From Taxillus chinensis (Eukaryota > Streptophyta > Magnoliopsida > Santalales > Loranthaceae): 64,000 bases of DNA. The position numbers and the translations under genes are program-made. Below, piece by piece: positions 34,383 to 45,291 of the stretch; the stretch's first letter is position 1; the number at the start of each line of letters is the position of its first letter. The stretch spans positions 49,771,609 to 49,835,608 of the forward strand of contig CM042084.1 of NCBI GenBank assembly GCA_023512835.1, given 5' to 3'. Below the pieces are notes generated by a model that saw only the letters and a program-made list of their open reading frames with translations, was not told where the DNA came from and did not search any database.

Positions 34383-35754
34383 TCTAGTTGGCCTAGGGTA
34401 GGGGGGACTTGGTTATCTTGGGTCCTTTGGAGGAGCCCGGAGGGACGTGCCCGATCAACACGGTCCTCTTGGAGCCTCCAAGGTGTACTGGGGTAGTCCA
34501 GTCTTGTGGTAGGATTTGCATGCATTGGCATTAGGGCACTAGTTGCATTGGTTGTGTATGTGAAGGTGTGGATACCTGAAAAAAAAAAATAATTGTGATA
34601 AAAAGAAAATATGAATAAGTGATAAGGCGTGGAACGTACTCGATTTTATTTAAGTACCTTGAGCATGACTACAAGGAAAGGTCCTTGTTTAATTGAATGT
34701 GTGCTTTGGAATGGATTGTGCAATGTGGTTTAATGAGAACCGAAAAGTGGCAGTGTGTGTAATGATGGGTAAAGGGTTTGAACATGATAAAGTTTTAATT
34801 GTGCAACTCGAAATTTTGTGATGGTTCGAGCATGAAAACATGGAAAAGAATTTGTGGTATTGAGTTGTGTGCTTGTGAACTTGAAGCTTGTGAAATGTGA
34901 ACCGAAAAATAAAATAAAAATAAATAAATAAATAAAAATAAGTTGTGATAATACCTTGATATTCAGAAAATGACTAGGTGAGATATGTGAATGCTTAAGT
35001 GTGTGCCTTGTATGGTATTGTGTGGAATAAGTAATGTGGTGTTCAAAACATTCACTTGAGTATAAATGATATGTGTTATGTGAAGGTGTGAACTTGATAG
35101 CTGTGAAATGTGAATCTGGAATGTGTGGTGATAATGTGCGTTTTGAGATCGTATAGCTCCAAACGTCTAGTGGTAATGGTAATGAGAGCATTGAGTGTTA
35201 ACCTAGAGCGTATCTCATGTGTACCCAACCTCGAGAAACTACGACCCGTGCGGCGAAGAGTCCGCCACCCAGCGGGCAGTGGGGAGCTGGCTCCGAGGCA
35301 CGCCAAGATTGTCAACCCGCACCCTTAGGGAAAACTTGGATGAAGATCAATTGAGCACTGTTGTCCCGATTAGCAAGAAGGTTCAAGGGGGCAGAGGGGC
35401 GAACAAAGGATGGCCACAAGTTTCGAGATGGGGGTCGGCCAACAAATCGGTTGAGACCGGTGCTTAAAGGGTTGTTCTTCTTGTGGACAACCGGGACATT
35501 GGAAAAGAGTGTAGCAGAAGCAATTAGTGTTGCATACGTGAAAAAGTAGGACATCTCCGTAAGATAGTGATTGGTTGAGTCCCGTCGACTTAGGTGAGGA
35601 TGGGTGGACCTTTAATTGTTGAGTTTTAGCAATTAAATTAAGACACTTGTAATAGAGGGGTATTCTCGTTGGTAGGGTTCTTGAGCCACGGCTTCTTAGG
35701 TGACACTTAGGAGATTGTTTAAGTTGGCATTTCGAATAGAGGTGGTTGGTAACC

Positions 35755-35796
<42 letters not shown>

Positions 35797-38445
35797 TAAA
35801 AAATGAATATTTATATTGGCTATAGTAGGAGCTTAGGCGTGAAAGGATAGCTTTGGGTTATTGGTGCCCCACTTTGGCAACCTTGAGCAATAGAATATGT
35901 TCTCATGCGAATAAATGTACGTGTTGGAGTACTACTTGGGAAGGGTATTCCTATGGTTACCTTTCCAAGCGTTGAGGGGCCATACGCAGTTAGTATAGCT
36001 CACTCCTTGAGCCCTGGGTCCTTAAGGTGTTGACTTGTTGATGGAGTGATCATTGCAAGCTCTTGTTGGTGATTATATAGGTGTCCTGGTTCCTGATGGC
36101 AGCGGAGCATGTGTCATGCTTACGGTGTGTCGAAAACACCGAGTAGGGTAGAGAAGGATATGTTGTGAAACCGTTGTGATGTACGAAATGTGCTGTTCTA
36201 GACCTGAACAATCGGCTATGAGTGGGTTTTAAGGGTCATGCCCGTCATCCAATTAAAAAAAAAGAGGTAAGTAAGTGAGATTGGGCAGGCCTTGTTTGGG
36301 TTTTCCTCAAAATTGGGAGACACCTTCCGAGGGGTTGAGGATGTACTCCGGTGGTAGACCATTCCGTTAATCCATGTCGTGTGGGTAATAGGCTTAAAAG
36401 AGGCGAGGAGGTGGGGGCTAGTATGTCCTCTCTTACATGTGTTCTACGCAGTAGTTTATTTCGTGTGTTGTGGTCGCCTTGTTTTGTTGTGTGTGTTACA
36501 TATGTGTAAAGGGGTATAGCAAAGTTCTTATGTGTGGGTCTCGTGGCATTTATATGCAGAGAGTAGGAGGTGATGCCGATATTAAGTGTGGTGTGGGATG
36601 AAGAGGAGTGTTATGTGTAATGTTGATGCTATTCCTTGTCACGTGGACGGCATGCTCGTTAAAGTGTGAAAGTATTGATGAGTTGTGATTCATTGAATGG
36701 AGTCGATGTGAGTTTTGTTTGTAGGGATATTAGGCTACCCCTTTGGGGGAGTTTGTGTCTGCGGTACCATGGGGTCCTCATGCTACATATGTTCTTCTTG
36801 AAAGTCTTTCGGTGCGTTTTGATGCGGTATGACATGGTCCACGCCATCAAAGTGTTGGTGTGTTTGGGAGCTACGTGAATGTCCCGAATAAGGAGTTTGC
36901 ATGCCTCGTTTCTTGTGCCTACCCGGAGGAATTTCGGTGACCATATTAAGGCGCTAGAGCTGAGTATTTCTTGATCCATTTGAGTGTTTTGCTGGTATGT
37001 TGAGATGAACGTAATAGTTGATGTTCATAGCTACTTGGCGTCAAGGATTCCTATCGCGTGGTCCGTCGCGACTTGGTAAGGCATTATCTCTTGGGCGTAC
37101 GTAAGCCTCGGTTGTGAAGGCTGTGTGGGACCTGCGGATCTCTGTTTGACCGTGATCAAGAGGTCGCTTCTCAAAGTCGGTGACTAGTGATAGCCCGATG
37201 GGGTTTTGGTCTTACCATGGTTGTGTGTGTCTGCATTTACTATTTTGTGCATCCTTGGACTCCGTTGGGCGCCAGGGTTGACTGCGACCAGTGGTTAAGG
37301 GCACACCCATTCTCGTGTTTCCGTGTCTAGGCTTGTACTCCGTTCGCGTACCATTGGTGTTGGTGGGGTTTCAATGTTCCTTGCTTGAGTGAGGTGGTTT
37401 TCGCAGTGATGATGGTGGAGGTGAGCCCCGTGTGGGAATGTGATTGTGGTTTGCATAATGCTGTCCTATTTGTTTGTGTTTCATTGTGACCTCATTGTGC
37501 TTGGTTAGGGTGTGGTCTACCTATGGGGGAGGTTGACTTAACTCCCAATTGTTGGGTATTTTACGTTGGGAGTGTTGGTCCCATCATGCCGGTTGGCATC
37601 TCCAACATTTGTGGTAATGACTACATTATGTGTTGCTTTGATCTTTTCGCTTGTTTACTACTTGGTTTCTCTTTTTCGGGGACGAAAGTCCAAAGGTGGG
37701 AAGGTTGTGAGGAAACTCCCTGCGGATGAGTTTGTATGGTGTTAGCGAGTGGGCGTGGAACGTTAAACGGTAGTAGTGTTTTATTTGTGCTTTGTTCTTT
37801 GTAGTGGTGTTTATGATGTGATTGTTAAACGTACGTGTTGGGGATGGGCGATATGTCAGACACCGGTGGCGTGAATACTGTGACATGTGTTAGGTGAGGA
37901 GAACAGGGTTGTTGGTGAGATTAGAATATGTGTTTCCTTATCATGTGTGTTGTATTGGGTCCGTGGGTACGTGCCTTCATGTGTGTTATTGTGTGAATCT
38001 TCATTCGCGGGTATGTGAATGGTTGTGGACGATGTGCATCAGCATGGCATTATGGAAAGTGTATTGTCTTTTCGCGGACGACACGTCCTATGGAGGAAAT
38101 ATGGAAACGTGAATCCATGATGCGTGAGCAACGCCCGAGTTGTTCGAGGACGAACAATCTTAAGGGTGGAGGGGTGGTGTTGTGTGTATTTGTATTGTCT
38201 TTTGGACATGTGTTCATATTTGTGATGTGTATTTTGACATGCGGTGTTCATATTTGTATGTGTATTTGTGACATGATATGTGTTGTATGCATTATTGTGA
38301 TGCATGTGGTTATGGATTATGGTGGTACCTTGTTATGTTCGTTATGTGTGCGGTGTAACCCATTTGGGTGTTGTAGCTCGCCTGTGGCAAATGGGTAGCT
38401 TGTGTTTGTTTTCCTCGATGTCATTTCTTTTCGAGGACGAAAAGT
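34383..38445. other. Internal region of element H without recognised genes
   Basis: About 4 kb. The longest open frames are short, lie on both strands and resemble nothing I know. Landmarks are a run of 30 or more A (35758-35791), AAATAAATAAATAAA (34910-34940), a zinc-knuckle remnant at 35473-35511, and two purine-rich boxes each following TCGAGGACGA (about 38138-38180 and 38433-38461). I read it as a decayed or non-autonomous internal region. Confidence 0.6.
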
Positions 38446-38461
38446 CTTAAGGGGAGAGGGA
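38446..38461 (+). other. Polypurine tract of element H
   Basis: TCTTAAGGGGAGAGGGA ends directly before the TGTAATGACC start of LTR2. Confidence 0.75.
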
Positions 38462-40032
38462 TGTAATGACCCGGTGTAACCCGTGTGTAAGGAGTTAACC
38501 ACAAACACCTTGGATGTTGGTACACAAGTTTAAGGTAAGAGATGAGCCCAAGAGGGGACTTTTGAGAGGTGCATGGCCAAGCGATAGCGTACATTTATGC
38601 CCTAGGAAGATCTTGCGTTTCTGGGGTTTTAAGCGCTTTGGCTGATCTTGGAGCTCACTTTGACCTAGTAGATGGCCTCAAACAATTGGCGTGCAAGAAC
38701 AAAAAGTTTCTTAGAATGAGGTCCTCTATCTACCACAGAAATTTCAGAGCATTTGGAGCTGAACGTGAATTCACCCATTTCACGTGCAAGCTATTTTTGC
38801 TCCTCGGGCCTCTACAAGATGCAAGGAGACTTGTGGTGAAGTTTGAGTGCATTTGGAGCTGCACGCCAATTGGGGAATTGGCGTGCAATCATGCGGCAGG
38901 TGTTTTTTGCATGGTTCCCTTGGTTTTGTCATTCTAATGATCTTTCTCCAAAGGACCATGTTGAAATTCCGAGTATTTTGGCCTATATGGGTGCGGAAAG
39001 GTGCTAACTTGTGTGATCAAAACTCGCGTTTTGATCCCGGGTTTACTTAATCAAAACTACGTCGTTTTGATGTGGGTGGTGTCATATAAGGAGGGCTTGA
39101 GTTTAGTTTAGGGTTCTTGTGTTCCTTTCTGTGCACGCCGCCCGAGAGAGAGAGAGAGCTAGAGAGAGAGAGGGAAGGGGAGTTGCTGGTGCTGCCTGGA
39201 GCATCTTGCGTGGGGAGGACGGCGTTTGGCGGGGAGCAAGGAAGATCCGCTTTAAGGTGGGGTTCTGTTCTTCCTAATCCCTCCTCCGTCCTAGGGTCCT
39301 AGGGCAGTTCGGGCGTATTTGTTTATATATACATATGAATCCATATAGGTGTGATCTCCTATATGGATGTTGGCCTTCGTGGCATTTTAGTGTGGTTGTG
39401 GTCTATATGCTATATGTTTATGAAAGCCTGTGTGAATATAGTTTGTGTATATGCCCATTACGTGTTGTATTATGCCTGTGTGGCGAACTTGTGATTTAGG
39501 GTATGTATGTACGGGGTGTTTGCTCTGTGGCCTGAATGGCTGGGATTGTGCACTTGTGAACGGGTGCACACCAAGTGTTTGGTTTTATACCCGAGAGGTA
39601 TGCATATATGTGTTTGAAATAATGTCCGTGTGGTGGGTTTGTGAGCCTGGAATATATGCATGCTAAGTGTTCACGTTATTCCGTGTGACTAAGCATATTG
39701 GTTCGTGTTATGCCGATGGTCTTATGTGCGTGTGGTTGCTTGTACACCCGGTGCGTGGAAGCCCGGGACCGTTTTGTGTTAGCCTGGGAGGTGGAAACTT
39801 GGCCGAAGAGGCGTTAAATCACTTGGCCTGAAGAGGCGTTAAATCACTTGGCCTGAAGAGGCGGTTAAATCACTTGGCCTCGAGGCGGTTAAGTCACTTG
39901 GCCTGGAGAGGGGTTAAATAACTTGGCCTGAAGAGGCGTTAAATCACTTGTGTTAATGTGTTAGCACGTGTGGCGGGGCAGTGTAATTGTTGATGTGGTT
40001 GTTATTATGTCATGAAATTATTGTAACACGAC
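38462..40032 (+). mobile_element. 3' LTR of element H, incomplete and indel-rich
   Basis: It begins TGTAATGACCCGGTGT and follows LTR1 up to GTAACACGAC (40023-40032; LTR1 position about 33958-33967). The last roughly 400 bases present in LTR1 are replaced by a copy of element A's ORF. Many one-base losses relative to LTR1 are visible, for example GAAGAGGCGTTAAA for GAAGAGGCGGTTAAA and GTGTCATATAAG for GTGTCTATATAAG. Confidence 0.82.
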
Positions 40033-40466
40033 ATGGGTTGCACCCAAAAGGCAAGGAATACAAGGTGAAATCCTTCCAAGGTCGCTATCGCCGTATGGTG
40101 ACCATCCTGAGTCATGGTGTGCTTTCTTGAAGACTAGACTCGGTTCCTTACGATCTTCTCCTGGCCATGTACGGCATTTTCGAAGGTCTTCCATGGACTG
40201 GGGACGTTCTTGTTTTTGCTCATGTAATGGTCCCAAGAACCATTCCTTTGGGCGCATACTCGATTGTCTTCCGAATCTTCATCCGGACCACTTCGCCCGC
40301 ATGATGTCGTTCCTTTTCCATTGGCTTATTACCTCCGTCATCTTACGCCGGATGGGAACATGACAGCCCGCCGTCCTTCTGCAGCTCTCCACATTCTCCC
40401 TACCTCGAACAACAAGGCAGTTCTGTTGGTGACCCCTCCGACAGCCAAGCCCCCGACGTCAGTTCT
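40033..40466 (+). repeat. Second copy of env/ULP ORF segment, mosaic with LTR of H
   Basis: This repeats 31940-32388 of element A (ATGGGTTGCACCC... to ...CAGTTCT). It is interrupted by short patches that match LTR1 of H at corresponding places: ATGGTGTGCTTTCTTGA at 40114-40130 (LTR1 about 34062) and GCTCATGTAATGG near 40217 (LTR1 about 34150). After GTTCT (40462-40466) element A's ORF continues normally. A clean insertion would show only five duplicated bases here. Confidence 0.8.
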
Positions 40467-42437
40467 GCACCTCGATCCTCCCGGATTCGGTCCGTCGCAG
40501 CACCTTCTCTTTCTCGGGCCTCCCAGCACAGCGTTCGTGCCGACCCATCTGAGGTTGCGGGGCCATCTCAGCACAGTGCCCCTAAAGCTGTTTCTTCAGT
40601 CCCCTCTGCTGCGGATGTCCCTACTCCCTCCACCTCCGCTATTGCTGCCGCGGTTGACACCGCTGTTGCTGCAGCCACTACTGATGTCCCGGATTCTCCT
40701 CCTGAAGCTCCTTTGCCTCCCCTACCTCAACCCCGAGATTACCTAGACCATCTCTCTGCCGACACTCTAACGGACCAATGGCTCCGTTTTAGCCTTGCCC
40801 ACACTGCCTCCATTCCTGACAACAATCTCTCGGGTGTTTTACACACGCCATACCCAATCCCCGGAGACAATGATCATCTGGAACTTGGATCACGGCTTTC
40901 TTACGCCGGCCTCCATTCCAGATGTGCCATTCCCTACCCCCTCAAGCCCAGTCCTTTCCGCCCGGGGTCCTTCCCCTGCTAAGGCTGGCCCCTCTTCTCC
41001 TGCTGCCGCCATTCCTGTGGTTGACCTATCTGGTCAAAGCGGGTCAGCTGCTCCGGATGCCTCTGATGCTCCGGATGCCCCTTCTGCTGCTGCTGATACT
41101 CCTGCGAACTCCTCTGCCTAGCGCACTCCTGCTCCTGTTCATGCGGGGGAGTCCTCCAAAGCTCCGGAGTTGGTCCTTGGGCGTGCATCTTTTGGCACGG
41201 TTCATTTCGACGCTGTGCTCTCCGCCCAGCTGGATCGCCACGTCCAGGCTCACAACGCCAAATTTCCGCCATCGCCGCCAAGGTTGATGCACTTGGCGCC
41301 CAACTCCTCTCCGCTCTCACTGACTCCTCCACCTCCATGGAGCAGAAAATGGATCTCGTCGCCTTGTCCGTCCATTCTTTGTCTACCTCCTTCGCGGACC
41401 TGGCGCACACGATGGCTCGTCCTCCCGTTGCTTCCCGGCGATCTGCCAAACCGGGCGAGAGAGTGTCATCTGATCCGTCTGCCCCTTCTGCTCCTTCTGC
41501 CCCACAACCACCTACTCGGGCTGAGAAGTGGCCTGCCTCTTCAGTGCTTCAGGGAGTTCAAATTCCCAAACGAAGCCGCTTCTCTCAGCCAAGCTCCTCT
41601 ACTACAGCTCCAGCTCCTCCTCCATCCTCCTCATCTGCAGCTGACACCTTCCTCCCATCATACGCGGCGTGTGACCCTTCTGATGCGGATGGAAGCGTGT
41701 GTAAGGCAATGAAGTCCTATGCTGTGTCTTCTACCGAGAGAAGATGTCTCTCTCACATGTACCCTTTTTCCCCGGACGACATTCGGACCCTTTGTTCGGA
41801 AAAAGGACTTTTTGCAACAGAAGACATTGACAACTTCTCCAGGGCTGCTAAAATGGAGATGAGGCTGTTTCCATCTCTATACAAGGATGGGCACTTGTTT
41901 GAAGTTCTGCTGTGCTGGAATGAAGGCTATCTTCCCAGTGTGGAACGAATTCAGTCCTTCATCGATGGAACTGCTGAGGATAGCAAGCCATGGAAAACTC
42001 TCTCAACTATCCTCATTCCGTACCGGATCATGTCGCCACACTTCATGATGGTTGTCTTCATGATTCAGTCCAAGCAAATGATTCTCATTGATTCTCATCA
42101 GATAGTGGAGCACTTTGTAAGAAAGAATCAATGGGAACCACTATGTCTCAGGCTGACTGAAGTTGTGAAGAAAGCTGGTTTATATGAAGAGTTGGGCATC
42201 ACACCCTTGGGTCCAACTGAGAAGCTGAAGGCGACATTCCGGGTCAAGAAGCAAGTGCCATAACAGCCGGATGGAGATAGCTGTGGGGCATTTGTCTGTT
42301 ACTTCATCAAGTCATTCTTGACTGTGGACAAATCTTGGAGCTAACACACTACTTATACGATGAAGCAGACAATGGAGCTTAGAGAAAAGGCAGCAACTAT
42401 GATCTTCAAGTATAGTAAGCCTTATGTACCTTAGTGA
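40467..42437 (+). pseudogene. Envelope-position ORF, linker and Ulp1-like domain (element A)
   Basis: Continues 31619-32388. A Pro/Ala/Ser-rich linker changes frame several times up to about 41330 (for example AADVPTPSTSAIAAAVDTAV and QSGSAAPDASDAPDAPSAAA). From 41337 an open frame of 308 codons carries the Ulp1-like domain: MYPFSPDDIRTLCSEKGLF, SKPWKTLSTILIPYRIMSPH with His at 42039-42041, MILIDSHQ with Asp at 42090-42092. A TAA at 42261-42263 (CAA in J) stands just before QPDGDSCGAFVCYFIKSFL, whose Cys is 42282-42284. So the catalytic Cys is cut off here. The tail runs to about 42437. The family is cysteine proteases that process or remove SUMO-like modifiers; the role in the element is unknown. 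Confidence 0.82.
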
Positions 42438-42577
42438 AAATCTTGTATTAAGGCTGAATTGTATTTTGTTGCTGATAAATGAAAATTGGTTGTGATGTGT
42501 ATTCTGTATGTTATCTTTTTGCACTGCTTACCAGATCAGATTACAAGGGTTTGGGCATATCCATAATTGGGGGAGAT
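42438..42577 (+). other. 3' untranslated region and PPT of element A
   Basis: A short non-coding stretch ending in AATTGGGGGAGAT (42565-42577), the polypurine tract directly before the 3' LTR. The inverted equivalent in J is at 58492-58506. Confidence 0.85.
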
Positions 42578-43865
42578 TGTTGGATCAAACCCAGAATTTG
42601 GATAATGCTAATAAAGCCTTATGTAATTTGATCTGAGATCTTTTGTGTTTATTTGATCATTGCGAAGATATATTATTAATCCGGAGATGCACTCGTGAGA
42701 GCAAAGCTAAGGACAGGATACATAATCCGGATCTGGACAAGAGTGAGTGTCGTCAAACACTTGGTAAATAACCAAGTCATCAATACATATGCAATAAGGA
42801 ACATTCACGCGGACTAAGAACTTAAAAGCTACGGATTGCGGAATATGTTCCTAGTGCCTCAAACGGACTAAGTCAAACTGATACGGAGTAAGGAAGTATT
42901 AATGCGGAATAAGGACCCGAGTCTTTATTCGCACGGAGTAAGGAAACTAGATGCGGAGTAAGGAATCCGGACAACTTTACTCATATGGAGTAAGGAAGCG
43001 CTAGTACGGAGTAAGCATTCCGAACCCTTAGACTCGCCCGGAGTAAGGAACTTACATACGGAGTAAGGAACTTACATACGGAGTAAGGAACTTACATATG
43101 GAGTAAGCAATTTGCATACGGAGTAAGGAACTTACATGCGAAGTTAGGAAGCGCTGACATGGACTAAGGATTCCAGTACTAAACAAATACGGAGTAAGCA
43201 ACCACTGACACGGAGTAAGGTTCCGAGCTTCATTAGCAACGGAGTAAGGAAAATTACACCAGACCAAGAAGATACTACTTCAACTCACCGCATTTAAAGT
43301 TATCAGCTCGTGGCGTCCCGATGTAAGACAAACTTATTGAGAACCTGAAGAATCTTACACGTGGATCATCCGGATATGTGGACACAACCTCAATTGTATT
43401 TGGGAACTCACAAATGCACTTATACTCATCAGACCCAAGACCTTGAGCTCCACAAACCGCAGCAGTCAAGACAGAGAGATTACCGAGGAATAGTTAGTGC
43501 TGAACGTATTCCGAAACTACAAGTTCCAAGGTTGTCTCTTAGGAATGTTTGTATAAATATTCATACTTGTATATTTGTAAAACTAGTGTGTACATGTGCG
43601 AACAAGCCTGAATAACCTGTGTATGCACAAGAGCTCAAAGAAGGAATCTAAGCTAGTGTGTGAATCCCTTTGTAAACAGAGTGTAAGAGAGTATTGCTTC
43701 CATTTTGTTGTATTTATCTCTTGATAATAAAACAAAATACTTTCACTATCTGGTTATCTTCTGCAGTGATTCTATCACTTGACTAGATTAGTGTAGTGCC
43801 TTTAGAGATAAAAAGAGTTTAGATAAGAGCCTATTCACCCCCCTCTAGGCTCCAAGGAACCATTA
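42578..43865 (+). mobile_element. 3' LTR of element A
   Basis: Copy of 7753-9060, starting TGTTGGATCAAACCC and ending GGAACCATTA (CA changed to TA), then AGTAG (43866-43870), the target duplication. It has the same CGGAGTAAGGA array and TATAAATA (43552-43559). Confidence 0.95.
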
Positions 43866-43870
43866 AGTAG

Positions 43871-44073
43871 ATCAAAAAGCTTTACAAGCTTTAATTTGCT
43901 TATATTTTATTGTAATTATCAGTTGATAATAAAACAAAATACTTCCACTATCTGGTTATCTTCCGCATTGATTATATCTCTTAACCAGATAAGTGTTGTG
44001 CCAAAGAGTGAGAAAATAGTTTGGATAAGAGCCTATTCACCCCCCCCCCCCTCTAGGCTCCCATAGACCAACA
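43871..44073 (+). mobile_element. SIRE-type solo LTR E, right part
   Basis: End of the LTR begun at 6588: GATAATAAAACAAAATACTT, CTATCTGGTTATCTTCCGCA and CACCC...CTCTAGGCTC match the ends of the A and J LTRs. It closes in ...GACCAACA, followed by AATTC. Confidence 0.82.
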
Positions 44074-44414
44074 AATTCAAAATTTGAAATTGAAAAACAA
44101 CAAAGAGAAAACATTGAAAATGCCCTAGCAGGTTCCTTGAACCGTTTACATGATAAGGAGGTCCAAGCTTTTCCAATTGTCCAGTTGTTGCCCCGGATCT
44201 CCTTAGCATACCTGAACTAGTTTCGACTCTTCATTGTCATCCCCTGTAGCGGCCACTGTCTCTTCCCTTCAATTTATGAACCCTGTACTCCAGAGTGTAG
44301 CTCTAAGTGGTGGGAAAGTCATCTTTTGTTCTTGAAAGTTTTTTTCTCCTGTTTAGCCAGTCGGCTATCCCTTCTTCTTGCAGTCTCTAATTGCCTGTCG
44401 ACTTTAGTAGGCTT
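44074..44414 (-). pseudogene. Region between G-patch and RT (element C)
   Basis: Minus-strand continuation of C's polyprotein region with many stops. No motif is recognised. It would run into the RT part at 5808-6587 if E and A were absent. Confidence 0.5.
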
Positions 44415-44540
44415 GTAGCCTAACCCAAATCTTTCGATTGTGCTTCAAATGGTAATAGGTTCTTTGATCCCTTGTCCTTGCAAGCCCAAGCCTTTCCCTG
44501 CTTTGTGGCCCAGCTTCAACATGACTGATGCTACCATCCT
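44415..44540 (-). pseudogene. G-patch motif of Tat/Ogre polyprotein (element C)
   Basis: The minus strand reads SVMLKLGHKAGKGLGLQGQG then KEPITI and RFGLGYKPT. This fits a G-patch (Gly-rich, RNA-binding) motif, which some plant gypsy and betaretrovirus-like polyproteins carry after the protease. It is in the same frame as the protease but separated from it by a single TAG at about 44571. Confidence 0.65.
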
Positions 44541-44570
44541 TGATGCTTTTGGTAGCTGTGTCCCAACATC

Positions 44571-45291
44571 CTAATCAATTGTAGGATTAAGGAGGTAGGT
44601 TGCATTGACAACTTCGAACGAGCGAAAGGACCATTCGGGGATATCTTCACTACTTTCAATGTAAGGGACGGAGAGGGGTTTGGTGACGAGGATTTCTACT
44701 TCCCCAGACACACATATGAGTTGCCCGTCTATAATGAATTTAACCTTCTGATAGAGGGTTGAGGGGATTGCCCCTGCTGCATGAATCCATGGCCTTCCCA
44801 GTAGGTAACTATGGTAAGGAGCGATATCCATGACTTGGAACTCCACAGTGAAAGTACTTGGACCGATTTGTAGTGGTACATCTAGGGTTCCGACTACTTC
44901 TCGTTTTTCTCCATCGAAAGCCCTAACAATCATGTTAGTGGGGCAGATGTAAGACGGATCCACTGGTAGTTGCTTTAGAATGGGTGCTGGCATAATATTC
45001 AAAGATGATCCATTATCAATTAGTGCACGCGAGATAATAGATAATATGGTCCTTGCACTTGACAGAGATATGTGAAGCTTTGATATGTCCAACACCTTCT
45101 TGAGGGAGCTCTTTTTCACTGAAGCTGAGAAAGTTGCTTGCTACGATATTATTTGCAATCCCATCTAAATTCTCCACGGAGATAGACGAAGGAACATAGG
45201 CTTTACTCAATACCTTCATAAGGGTTTCTCGATGTGGAGTAGAATCCATGAGAAGAGATAATAGTGAGATGCGAGCCGGCTGCCGACTCAA
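44571..45291 (-). pseudogene. Gypsy aspartic protease (element C)
   Basis: The active site reads ALIDNGSSLNIMPAPILKQL, a D-x-G form (D-N-G) typical of Tat/Ogre elements. It is followed by IVRAFDGEKREVVGTLDVPL, FQVMDIAPYHSYLLGRPWIH and AAGAIPSTLYQKVKFI, the standard C-terminal part. Upstream, MDSTPHRETLMKVLSKAYVP is a usual pre-protease phrase. A frame change lies near 45016-45119. A TAG ends the frame at 44571. It lies downstream of the nucleocapsid and upstream of the G-patch, as expected. Confidence 0.9.

Larger units (their letters stand above)
32389..40032 (+). mobile_element. Chromovirus-like, probably non-autonomous element H
   Basis: It has two LTRs (32389-34364; 38462-40032, the latter incomplete), a Met-type PBS and a PPT. 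GTTCT precedes LTR1 (32384-32388) and stands at the far junction (40462-40466). The internal 4.1 kb lacks recognisable RT, RNase H or integrase. The only coding trace is a degenerate gag zinc knuckle (CSSCGQPGHWKRV at 35473-35511). TCGAGGACGA plus a purine tract before the PPT is a usual ending of Tekay/Del-type chromoviruses. The 3' end is abnormal (next entries). Confidence 0.82.
7753..43865 (+). mobile_element. Complete SIRE-type Copia element A (holds F and H)
   Basis: LTR pair at 7753-9060 and 42578-43865, with target duplication AGTAG at 7748-7752 and 43866-43870. The order is PBS, gag, protease, integrase, RT, RNase H, spacer, envelope-position ORF with a Ulp1-like domain, PPT. Late position of RT after integrase marks Ty1/copia; the extra ORF after RNase H and TGGTATCAGAGC PBS mark the SIRE/Maximus type. 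Removing F (13613-28759 plus one TSD) and H leaves an element of roughly 13 kb. The two LTRs are very similar by eye, but the coding region has several stops and frameshifts, so this copy is not autonomous as read. Confidence 0.93.

Noticed and set aside
36659..38398. Open frames on both strands inside H, some Cys/Val/Met-rich.
   Set aside because: Composition follows the TGTG-rich sequence; no similarity to chromovirus pol or any known family.
40033..40466. Reading the 434-base repeat as a very long target-site duplication of H.
   Set aside because: LTR elements make 4-6 base duplications. The true five-base candidate GTTCT is present at the expected junction, and LTR patches inside the repeat point to a mosaic.
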